DNA from: Kitasatospora setae KM-6054 | GTDB lineage: Bacteria > Actinomycetota > Actinomycetes > Streptomycetales > Streptomycetaceae | Direction: 5' to 3' | Assembly: GCF_000269985.1 (NCBI RefSeq) | Contig: NC_016109.1 | Coordinates: 3,100,001-3,164,000, forward strand | DNA: 64,000 bases | Shown: one piece after another, positions 1 through 7,038 of the stretch | How the letters are laid out: each line of letters begins with the position of its first letter | Position numbering within the stretch: position 1 is the first letter of the stretch | The notes under the pieces: model-generated | Databases searched by the model: none | What the model saw: the letters and a program-made list of their open reading frames with translations, nothing else | What the model was told of the DNA's origin: nothing | Translations under genes and position numbers: made by a program

Positions 1-72
1 GCCGGCCGCGGTGGTGGCGGCGAGGAGCAGCGCCGCGATGGCGGCGGACGAGGCGGTCCGGCGGGTGTTCAT
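1..72 (-). CDS. N-terminus of a secreted protein, cut by the window edge
   Basis: The first 24 codons of a leftward gene are visible. They read as a start followed by a short basic stretch (NTRR) and then an Ala/Leu-rich core, which is the shape of a signal peptide. A GGGGGGA ribosome-binding site lies just upstream of the ATG. A possible promoter in reverse orientation (TGACAC, 17 bp, TACGAC) lies about 120 bp upstream, but it is weak evidence. The mature protein is outside the window, so no function can be given. Confidence 0.6.
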   Translation of the reverse strand, partial: MNTRRTASSAAIAALLLAATTAAG

Positions 73-293
73 GGTGTTCCCCCCAAGGGATACGGGTGTG
101 GCGGCTGGTGTGGGTCGCGCGCTCGGCCGGCCGGTTTCTCCCTCGGTCCGTCTCCCCCGCGCAGAAGAAATACTTCCGCCCCGACGTCCGTGTGTCGTAT
201 GCCTACTGTCACCGCCGTGTCACAGCGTACGGAGCGCCGGCGCCCCGCTCCGGGGGCCGGTGCTCCGTACGCGTGCGGGCCGGTGCCGCGGGG

Positions 294-515
294 TCAGCCC
301 CAGGGGTCGCCCTCGGCGGTCATGTTCGCGGCGGCCTCGCGGTCCTCGCGCTCCTGGCGGGTGCGGCGTTCGGCGTCGTCGCGGGCGCGTTCGACCTGGT
401 CCCCGAAGGCGTCGGCGGCCTCGTCGTGGGCGAGGGCGGCGCGTTCGGGCGAGTCCTCGGGGGGTGCGGCGGCCGGCGGGGCCGCCTTGTGGCGGAACCT
501 GTCGAAGATGCCCAT
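294..515 (-). CDS. Small highly charged protein, 73 aa
   Basis: This is a short hydrophilic protein starting MGIFDRFRHK, rich in Ala, Glu, Asp and Arg, with no membrane segment and no Cys. The middle (about residues 25-65) has a heptad-like charged pattern that would form one long helix. The ribosome-binding site GAGGAGGA is excellent, and the 20 bases around the start are nearly identical to those of the next gene at 596-781. The two genes are therefore probably paralogues or co-expressed. The N-terminus resembles small actinobacterial proteins labelled antitoxin-like, but no toxin partner is adjacent. Function unknown. Confidence 0.65.
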   Translation of the reverse strand: MGIFDRFRHKAAPPAAAPPEDSPERAALAHDEAADAFGDQVERARDDAERRTRQEREDREAAANMTAEGDPWG

Positions 516-595
516 GTCTCCTCCTCGGGTGGGCGTCCCCCCTCACCACGGTACGCGCGGACCCGCGGGGGGTCGGGGCGTACCGGGTGGCGGGG

Positions 596-781
596 TCAGG
601 AGGACTCGCCCTCCTGCTGCTGGTCGTCCGCGGACTCCTGGCCGCCGGGGATCGCGCCCTCGGCCTGTTCGCGGGCCTTCTGCTCGGCTTCCTCGGCCTT
701 GGAACCGTGGTCGCCGAGCGCCGACTTGGCCTGGTCGGCGAGGTCCTTCGCCTTGTCCTTGAACTGGTCGCTCAGACCCAT
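596..781 (-). CDS. Small CsbD/MT0933-like charged protein, 61 aa
   Basis: The protein starts MGLSDQFKDKAKDLADQAKS and continues as a Lys/Glu/Ala-rich amphipathic helix with a Gln/Glu-rich end. This composition is like the CsbD stress proteins and the MT0933-type antitoxin-like family of actinobacteria. The frame stays open upstream to 868, but the ATG at 781 is chosen because a GAGGAGGA ribosome-binding site precedes it and matches the start context of its neighbour at 515. Transcribed leftwards, probably with that neighbour. A stress-related role is inferred from resemblance only. Confidence 0.65.
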   Translation of the reverse strand: MGLSDQFKDKAKDLADQAKSALGDHGSKAEEAEQKAREQAEGAIPGGQESADDQQQEGESS

Positions 782-932
782 GTCTCCTCCTCGGGGTGTC
801 GCGGACAACGGGCTCCGTCCACCCTCGCACCGGCCCGCGGAGGTCGCACCCGGACGATCCGGACTCACCCGTCCGGCGCAGCGCCGGCCGCCGCCGGGGT
901 CCGTCGCGAACTGCCGTCGCGGCGGCGGGAGA

Positions 933-968
933 AGGCCGTTGGTCCCGGGGGGTTCGCGCCCAACGGCC
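933..968. promoter_or_regulatory. Inverted repeat with DevR-like half upstream of adhE
   Basis: The 9-bp arms GGCCGTTGG (934-942) and CCAACGGCC (960-968) are perfect reverse complements 17 bp apart. Read on the minus strand, 933-946 is GGGACCAACGGCCT, which shares most positions with the palindromic box GGGACCAAGGTCCC found upstream of pflB. It lies about 100 bp before the adhE start, so it is a plausible operator. It could instead be a leader hairpin. Confidence 0.4.
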
Positions 969-1069
969 GTAGCCGCCTTACCGGCCGCCGACGGAGGGTG
1001 GAGGGGTCAAGCCGGTCCCGGCAGCGCCGCCGGGGCGCCCCGCAGCCGCACCCAAGAGGTGAAGCGCCC

Positions 1070-3769
1070 ATGTCCTCCCGCGAGAAGACCCCCGCCGAGA
1101 CCCCCGCCGCCCCCGCCGCCCCCGCCGCCCCCGCCGCCCCCGCTGCCGATCCCGCCGCCGTCGAGGCGGCCGAGGCGGCGGCCGCCGTCGACGTGCTGGT
1201 CCGCAACGGCCGCAAGGCGCTGCGCGAGTACGCCGGTTTCACCCAGGAGAAGGTGGACCGGATCGTGAAGAAGGCGTCGCTGGCGGCGCTGGCGGCGCAC
1301 ACCCGGCTGGCGGCGCTGGCGGTCGAGGAGACCGGGCGCGGCGTGTTCGAGGACAAGGCGGTGAAGAACGTCTTCGCCTGCGAGAACGTGACGCACTCGA
1401 TGGCGGGGATGAAGACCGTCGGCGTGGTCTCCCGCGACGAGATCGACGGGATCACCGAGATCGCCGAGCCGGTGGGCGTGGTCGCGGGCGTGACGCCGGT
1501 GACCAACCCGACCTCGACGACGATCTTCAAGGCGCTGATCGCGCTGAAGACCCGCAACCCGATCGTCTTCGGCTTCCACCCGGCGGCGCAGCGCTGCTCC
1601 GCGGAGGCGGCCCGGATCGTCCGGGACGCGGCGGTCGCGGCGGGCGCCCCGGCGCACTGCGTGCAGTGGATCGAGCGGCCGTCGATGGCGGCGACCGGTG
1701 CGCTGATGCGGCACGAGGACGTGGCGACGATCCTGGCGACCGGCGGCAACGGCATGGTGCGGGCGGCGTACTCGTGCGGGAAGCCGGCGCTGGGCGTCGG
1801 CGCGGGCAACGTGCCGGCGTACGTGGAGAAGAGCGCGGACCTGAAGCGCGCGGTGAACGACATCGTGCTGTCGAAGTCCTTCGACAACGGGATGATCTGC
1901 GCGTCCGAGCAGGCGGTGATCCTGGACGCCGAGGTGTACGGTCCGGCGCTGGCCGAGTTCCGGAAGCTGAAGGCGCACCTGGCGTCGGCGGAGGAGAAGG
2001 CGAAGCTGGAGGCGTACGTCTTCGGGGTCGGCGAGGACCGGAACTGCGCGGGCGCGAAGCTGAACGCGGCGGTGGTGGGGCGGTCGGCGCCGGAGATCGC
2101 GGCGGCGGCGGGCTTCGAGGTGCCGGCCGACACCTCGGTCATCCTGGCGGAGGTCGGCGGGGTGGGCGAGGCCGAGCCGCTGACCCGGGAGAAGCTCTGC
2201 CCGGTGCTGGCGGTGCTGCGGGCGGACAGCCGGGCGCACGGCCTGGAGCTGGCGACCGGGATGGTGGAGTTCAACGGCCTGGGGCACTCGGCGGCGGTGC
2301 ACAGCGAGGACGCGGCGTTCGTCGAGGAGTTCGGCACCGCGGTGAAGGCGTGCCGGATCATCTGGAACGCGCCGAGTTCGCAGGGCGGCATCGGCGACGT
2401 CTACAACGCGTTCCTGCCGTCGCTGACGCTGGGCTGCGGCAGTTACGGGCACAACTCGGTGTCGGGGAACGTCTCGGCGCTGAACCTGGTCAACATCAAG
2501 CGGATCGGGCGGCGCAACACCAACATGCAGTGGTTCAAGGTGCCGCCGAAGGTCTTCTTCGAGCGCAACTCGATCAGGTACCTGGCCGACATGCGGGGCG
2601 CCCGCAAGGTCGTCGTGGTCACCGACAAGACGATGGTGGAGATCGGGCACCTGGACCGGATCCGGGAGGTGCTGTCCCGGCGCACCGAGCCGGTGGAGGT
2701 GCGGGTGGTGGACTTCGTGGAGCCGAACCCGAGCATCGCGACCGTGGAGAAGGGCGCCGAGCTGATGCGCGGCTTCCAGCCGGACACCATCGTGGCGCTG
2801 GGCGGCGGTTCGCCGATGGACGCGGCGAAGGTGATGTGGCTGATGTACGAGCACCCGGAGGTCGAGTTCGCGGACCTGAAGGAGAAGTTCTTCGACATCC
2901 GCAAGCGCGCCTTCACCTTCCCCGACCTGGGCGAGAAGGCCAAGCTGGTGTGCATCCCGACCACGTCGGGCACCGGCAGCGAGGTGACGCCGTTCGCGGT
3001 GATCACCGACCCGGAGAGCGGCCAGAAGTACCCGCTGGCGGACTACGCGCTGACCCCGACGGTGGCGATCGTCGACCCGGCGCTGACCACGCACCTGCCG
3101 AGGGAGGTGACGGCGGACTCCGGCTTCGACGCGCTGACGCACTGCGTCGAGACGTACGTGTCGGTGTACGCCAACGACTTCACCGACGGGCTGGCGCTGC
3201 AGGGCATCCGGCTGATCTTCGAGAACCTGGAGGCGGCGGTCGTCGACGGGCCGGACGCGCCGGTGGCCCGGGAGAAGATGCACAACGCGGGCACGATCGC
3301 GGGCATGGCGTTCGGCTCGGCCTTCCTGGGCGTGGTGCACGCGATGGCGCACACCCTGGGCGCGACCTTCCACGTGGCGCACGGGCGGACCAACGCGCTG
3401 CTGCTGCCGCACGTGATCCGCTACAACGGGTCGGCGCCGGCCAAGGTGACCAGCTGGCCGAAGTACCAGAGCTACGTGGCGCCGGAGCGCTACCAGCAGA
3501 TCGCCCGGATGCTGGGCCTGCCGGCCGCGACCCCGGAGCAGGGCGTGGAGTCGCTGGCCGCGGCGGTCGAGGAGCTGCGCGACCGGGTGGGCATCCCGCG
3601 CTCGTTCAAGGACGCCGGGGTGGACGAGGCGGCCTTCCTGGCGGCGCTGCCGCAGCAGGCGATGTCCGCGTACGAGGACCAGTGCGCGCCGGCCAACCCG
3701 CGGATGCCGATGCTGGCGGACATGCGGCAGTTGATGACCCAGGCGTACTACGGCGACCGGGCGGTGTGA
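1070..3769 (+). CDS. adhE: Bifunctional acetaldehyde-CoA/alcohol dehydrogenase AdhE
   Basis: AdhE reduces acetyl-CoA to acetaldehyde and then ethanol with NADH, regenerating NAD+ in fermentation. The 899-residue protein has the full two-domain layout. The N-terminal aldehyde dehydrogenase has its catalytic Cys at 277 (context NGMICASE). The C-terminal iron alcohol dehydrogenase has nucleotide-binding GGGSPMDAAK from 578 and metal ligands D687, H691, H757 and H771, all offset by a constant 34 from the E. coli enzyme. The offset comes from an Ala/Pro-rich N-terminal extension. The frame is open far upstream; ATG 1070 is chosen because AAGAGGTGAA precedes it and homology starts just after. It is followed by pflB and pflA, forming a pyruvate-to-ethanol/formate route. 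Confidence 0.95.
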   Translation: MSSREKTPAETPAAPAAPAAPAAPAADPAAVEAAEAAAAVDVLVRNGRKALREYAGFTQEKVDRIVKKASLAALAAHTRLAALAVEETGRGVFEDKAVKNVFACENVTHSMAGMKTVGVVSRDEIDGITEIAEPVGVVAGVTPVTNPTSTTIFKALIALKTRNPIVFGFHPAAQRCSAEAARIVRDAAVAAGAPAHCVQWIERPSMAATGALMRHEDVATILATGGNGMVRAAYSCGKPALGVGAGNVPAYVEKSADLKRAVNDIVLSKSFDNGMICASEQAVILDAEVYGPALAEFRKLKAHLASAEEKAKLEAYVFGVGEDRNCAGAKLNAAVVGRSAPEIAAAAGFEVPADTSVILAEVGGVGEAEPLTREKLCPVLAVLRADSRAHGLELATGMVEFNGLGHSAAVHSEDAAFVEEFGTAVKACRIIWNAPSSQGGIGDVYNAFLPSLTLGCGSYGHNSVSGNVSALNLVNIKRIGRRNTNMQWFKVPPKVFFERNSIRYLADMRGARKVVVVTDKTMVEIGHLDRIREVLSRRTEPVEVRVVDFVEPNPSIATVEKGAELMRGFQPDTIVALGGGSPMDAAKVMWLMYEHPEVEFADLKEKFFDIRKRAFTFPDLGEKAKLVCIPTTSGTGSEVTPFAVITDPESGQKYPLADYALTPTVAIVDPALTTHLPREVTADSGFDALTHCVETYVSVYANDFTDGLALQGIRLIFENLEAAVVDGPDAPVAREKMHNAGTIAGMAFGSAFLGVVHAMAHTLGATFHVAHGRTNALLLPHVIRYNGSAPAKVTSWPKYQSYVAPERYQQIARMLGLPAATPEQGVESLAAAVEELRDRVGIPRSFKDAGVDEAAFLAALPQQAMSAYEDQCAPANPRMPMLADMRQLMTQAYYGDRAV
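1103..1147 (+). repeat. 9-bp tandem repeat coding Pro-Ala-Ala in adhE
   Basis: Four perfect copies of CCCGCCGCC are followed by a fifth with one change (CCCGCTGCC). They encode a (PAA)n spacer at residues 12-26 of AdhE, before the aldehyde dehydrogenase domain. Being in-frame and repetitive, it is likely length-variable between strains. Its function is unknown. Confidence 0.75.
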
Positions 3770-3774
3770 CGGAA

Positions 3775-3790
3775 GGGGACCAAGGTCCCC
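3775..3790. promoter_or_regulatory. DevR/OsdR-like palindrome upstream of pflB
   Basis: GGGGACCAAGGTCCCC is palindromic except for its central AA. It matches the core of the mycobacterial dormancy box (GGGACTWWAGTCCC) in both arms and in the central WW. A further half-site-like AGGACCTT follows at about 3799. It lies 85-100 bp before the pflB start and just after the adhE stop, so hypoxia control by a DevR/OsdR-type response regulator is inferred. Binding is not shown by sequence alone. Confidence 0.6.
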
Positions 3791-3821
3791 CGGATTCAGG
3801 ACCTTTCGAGCCCGTGTGACT

Positions 3822-3839
3822 TTGTGAAGAGTTTCACAA
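3822..3839. promoter_or_regulatory. Rex operator (ROP) upstream of pflB
   Basis: TTGTGAAGAGTTTCACAA has perfect 7-bp inverted arms around a 4-bp spacer, the form of the Rex operator known from Streptomyces (TGTGAA-N4-TTCACA). Rex represses fermentative and respiratory genes and leaves DNA when NADH/NAD+ rises. The site is 36 bp upstream of the pflB ATG. It overlaps an in-frame upstream GTG at 3824, which argues against that GTG being the start. Confidence 0.85.
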
Positions 3840-3874
3840 TGGTGCTCGTGGACGACGAGGCGGGAGCAGTGGCA

Positions 3875-6142
3875 ATGAGCACTCAGCACGCGGAGCGCAC
3901 CCGGAGCGGTGCCTGGGACGGCTTCAAGGGCGGACTGTGGCGGGACGCGATCGACGTCCGCGACTTCATCCAGCAGAACTACACCCCGTACGAGGGCGAC
4001 GGCTCCTTCCTGGCCGGCCCGACCGAGCGGACCACCGGGATCTGGGCGAAGATCACCGCGCTGTTCCCGGCCGAGCGCGCCAAGGGCGTCCTGGACGTCT
4101 CGTACGACACGCCCTCGACCATCACCTCGCACGCCCCCGGCTACATCGACCGGGACAGCGAGCTGATCACCGGCCTGCAGACCGACGCCCCGCTGAAGCG
4201 GGCGATCATGCCCAACGGCGGCTGGCGGATGGTCGCGGGGGCGCTGGAGACCTACGGCTACCCGGTCGACCCGGAGCTGGAGAAGGTCTTCACGGTCTAC
4301 CGCAAGACCCACAACGCGGGCGTCTTCGACGCCTACACGCCGGAGATCCGGGCCGCCCGCAAGGCCGGCATCGTCACCGGCCTGCCGGACGCCTACGGGC
4401 GCGGCCGGATCATCGGCGACTACCGGCGGGTCGCGCTGTACGGCGTGGACCGGCTGATCGAGGCCAAGCGGGAGGAGAAGGCGTCGCTGGACGCGGCGCC
4501 GACCGACCCGCGCGCGCTGGAGGAGACCATCCGCGAGCGCGAGGAGCTGGCCGAGCAGATCCGCGCGCTGGGCGAGCTGAAGACGATGGCGCTGGGCTAC
4601 GGCCACGACGTCTCCGGCCCGGCCCGGGACGCCCGGCAGGCGATCCAGTGGCTGTACCTGGCCTACCTGGCGGCGGTGAAGGAGCAGAACGGCGCGGCGA
4701 TGTCGCTCGGCCGCACCTCGACCTTCCTGGACGTCTTCCTCGACCGGGACCTCGCCGAGGGCCGGCTCACCGAGAGCGAGGCCCAGGAGCTGGTCGACGA
4801 CTTCATCATCAAGCTGCGGATCGTCCGCTTCCTGCGCACCCCGGAGTACGACGAGCTGTTCTCCGGCGACCCGACCTGGGTCACCGAGTCGATCGGCGGC
4901 ATCGGCACCGACGGCCGCCCGCTGGTCACCCGCACCTCGTTCCGCTACCTGCAGACCCTGTACAACCTGGGCCCGGCGCCGGAGCCGAACATGACGGTGT
5001 TCTGGTCGCCGAAGCTGCCGCAGGGCTTCAAGGAGTTCTGCGCCCGGGTGTCGATCGACACCTCCAGCGTGCAGTACGAGTCGGACGAGCTGATGCGCCC
5101 GCGCTTCGGCGACGACACCGCGATCGCCTGCTGCGTCTCCGCGATGGAGGTCGGCAAGCAGATGCAGTTCTTCGGCGCCCGGGTCAACCTCGCCAAGACG
5201 CTGCTCTACGCGATCAACGGCGGCCGGGACGAGAAGTCCGGCGCCCAGGTCGGCCCGGCCACCGGCGCGCTGACCTCCGAGGTGCTGGACTACGACGAGG
5301 TGCTGGCCCGCTTCGACCGGCAGATGGAGTGGCTGGCCGAGACGTACGTCCACGCGCTGAACGTCATCCACTACATGCACGACAAGTACGCGTACGAGCG
5401 CCTGGAGATGGCCCTGCACGACCGCGCGGTGCGCCGCACCATGGCCTGCGGCATCGCCGGCCTGTCGGTCGCCGCGGACTCGCTCTCGGCGATCCGGTAC
5501 GCGGAGGTCCGCCCGGTGCGGGACGAGACCGGCCTCGCGGTCGACTACGAGGTCGAGGGCGAGTACCCGGCGTACGGCAACAACGACGACCGGGCCGACG
5601 AGCTCGCGGTGTGGCTGGTCGAGGAGTTCATGAAGAAGGTGCGCAAGCACCCGACCTACCGGAACGCCGAGCACACCCAGTCGGTGCTGACCATCACCTC
5701 GAACGTGGTGTACGGCAAGAAGACCGGCTCCACCCCGGACGGCCGCCGGGCCGGCGAGCCGTTCTCGCCCGGCGCCAACCCGATGAACGGGCGCGACACC
5801 CACGGGTACGTGGCCAGCTCGATGTCGGTCGCCAAGCTCCCGTACGAGGCGGCCGAGGACGGCATCTCGCTGACCAACACCGTCACGCCCGACGCGCTGG
5901 GCCGCACCCCGGAGGAGCGGGTGCGCAACCTGGCGGGCGTGCTGGACGGGTACACGGCCGTCGGCGGGTTCCACATGAACGTCAACGTGCTGAACCGGGA
6001 GACCCTGCTCGACGCGATGGAGCACCCGGAGGACTACCCGCAGCTGACCATCCGGGTCAGCGGCTACGCGGTCAACTTCGTCCGGCTGACCAGGGAACAG
6101 CAGTTGGACGTGCTCGGCCGCACCTTCCACGGCTCGCTCTGA
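3875..6142 (+). CDS. pflB: Pyruvate formate-lyase (formate C-acetyltransferase)
   Basis: The enzyme splits pyruvate and CoA into acetyl-CoA and formate by glycyl-radical chemistry. This 755-residue protein is close to the E. coli length (760). It keeps the catalytic Cys-Cys pair at 419-420 (context AIACCVS) and the radical glycine at 730 (context RVSGYAV), so it should be active when activated. The ATG at 3875 follows GGGAGCAG and gives the expected N-terminus; the in-frame GTG at 3824 sits inside the Rex operator. PflA is encoded 51 bp downstream. Radical PFL is destroyed by oxygen, so its presence in an actinomycete implies an anaerobic or microaerobic survival mode. Confidence 0.95.
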   Translation: MSTQHAERTRSGAWDGFKGGLWRDAIDVRDFIQQNYTPYEGDGSFLAGPTERTTGIWAKITALFPAERAKGVLDVSYDTPSTITSHAPGYIDRDSELITGLQTDAPLKRAIMPNGGWRMVAGALETYGYPVDPELEKVFTVYRKTHNAGVFDAYTPEIRAARKAGIVTGLPDAYGRGRIIGDYRRVALYGVDRLIEAKREEKASLDAAPTDPRALEETIREREELAEQIRALGELKTMALGYGHDVSGPARDARQAIQWLYLAYLAAVKEQNGAAMSLGRTSTFLDVFLDRDLAEGRLTESEAQELVDDFIIKLRIVRFLRTPEYDELFSGDPTWVTESIGGIGTDGRPLVTRTSFRYLQTLYNLGPAPEPNMTVFWSPKLPQGFKEFCARVSIDTSSVQYESDELMRPRFGDDTAIACCVSAMEVGKQMQFFGARVNLAKTLLYAINGGRDEKSGAQVGPATGALTSEVLDYDEVLARFDRQMEWLAETYVHALNVIHYMHDKYAYERLEMALHDRAVRRTMACGIAGLSVAADSLSAIRYAEVRPVRDETGLAVDYEVEGEYPAYGNNDDRADELAVWLVEEFMKKVRKHPTYRNAEHTQSVLTITSNVVYGKKTGSTPDGRRAGEPFSPGANPMNGRDTHGYVASSMSVAKLPYEAAEDGISLTNTVTPDALGRTPEERVRNLAGVLDGYTAVGGFHMNVNVLNRETLLDAMEHPEDYPQLTIRVSGYAVNFVRLTREQQLDVLGRTFHGSL

Positions 6143-6193
6143 CACCCCCGCCCGACCCCGCTCCCGTCCCGACGGCTCCCAGGAGGCACCGCC

Positions 6194-6964
6194 ATGACCG
6201 TCATGCTCCCCGCCGAACTCCCGGTGGGCCCGCAGACCGGCGGGTCGGTGCACTCCTGGGACCTGTCGACCGGCGTCGACGGCCCCGGCACCCGGTTCGT
6301 GGTCTTCCTCGCCGGGTGCCCGCTGAACTGCCTGTACTGCCACAACCCCGACACCATGCGGATGCGCAACGGCACGCGCACCGGCGCGGACGAGGTGGTC
6401 GCCGAGGCGTCGAAGTACACCGCGTTCATCCACGCGGCGGGCGGCGGCGCCACCGTCAGCGGCGGCGAGCCGCTGCTCCAGCCCGACTTCGCCGGCGAGC
6501 TGTTCCACCGCTTCAAGCACGAACTCGGCCTGCACACCGCGCTGGACACCTCCGGCTTCCTCGGCGCCCGGGCGAGCGACGAGCTGCTCGCCGACGTCGA
6601 CCTGGTCCTGCTGGACGTCAAGTCCTGGGACCAGGGCCTCTACCGCAAGGTCACCGGGCAGCGGCTCGACCCGACCCTGGCCTTCGCCCGCCGGCTGGCC
6701 GACCTCGGCAAGGAGGTCTGGGTGCGCTTCGTCCTGGTGCCCGGCCTGACCGACCCGGCCGAGAACGTCGACGGGGTGGCCGCCTTCGCCGCCTCGCTGG
6801 GCAACGTCTCCCGGGTCGACGTGCTGCCCTTCCACAAGCTCGGCCAGGCCAAGTGGGAGGCGCTCGGCCGGGACTTCACCCTCGCCGACACCCCGACCCC
6901 CTCCCCCGAACAGCTGCGGGCCGCGCGCGACGCCTTCGCCGCGCACGGCCTGCACGCCGTCTGA
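6194..6964 (+). CDS. pflA: Pyruvate formate-lyase activating enzyme, radical SAM
   Basis: The activase uses S-adenosylmethionine and a [4Fe-4S] cluster to place the glycyl radical on PflB. The 256-residue protein contains the CxxxCxxC cluster motif in GCPLNCLYCHNP (about residues 41-52) and the glycine-rich SAM-binding SGGEPLLQ, both typical of PflA. A strong AGGAGG ribosome-binding site precedes the ATG. It follows pflB directly, so co-transcription from the Rex/DevR-like promoter region is expected. It converges with the phospholipase gene that ends 70 bp away. Confidence 0.95.
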   Translation: MTVMLPAELPVGPQTGGSVHSWDLSTGVDGPGTRFVVFLAGCPLNCLYCHNPDTMRMRNGTRTGADEVVAEASKYTAFIHAAGGGATVSGGEPLLQPDFAGELFHRFKHELGLHTALDTSGFLGARASDELLADVDLVLLDVKSWDQGLYRKVTGQRLDPTLAFARRLADLGKEVWVRFVLVPGLTDPAENVDGVAAFAASLGNVSRVDVLPFHKLGQAKWEALGRDFTLADTPTPSPEQLRAARDAFAAHGLHAV

Positions 6965-7002
6965 TCCCCCCGGCCCGCCGTCAGCCGGACCGGGCGGACC
7001 GG

Positions 7003-7038
7003 CCGGATCAGCCGGATCAGCCGGATCAGCCGGATCAG
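7003..7038. repeat. Four perfect 9-bp tandem repeats between convergent genes
   Basis: The unit CCGGATCAG is repeated four times without change in the spacer between pflA and the convergent phospholipase gene. It overlaps the phospholipase stop codon at 7035-7037. Related GACCGG repeats precede it. It looks like a simple replication-slippage tract. Confidence 0.8.

Noticed and set aside
3824..3874. An upstream GTG start for pflB adding 17 residues
   Set aside because: The GTG lies inside the Rex operator, has no ribosome-binding site, and homology begins at ATG 3875.
1007..6955. A 1,982-codon leftward open frame opposite adhE, pflB and pflA
   Set aside because: It is the mirror of well-conserved rightward genes; its composition (Arg/Val/Gly/His-rich, no domains) is what high-GC codon use produces on the opposite strand.
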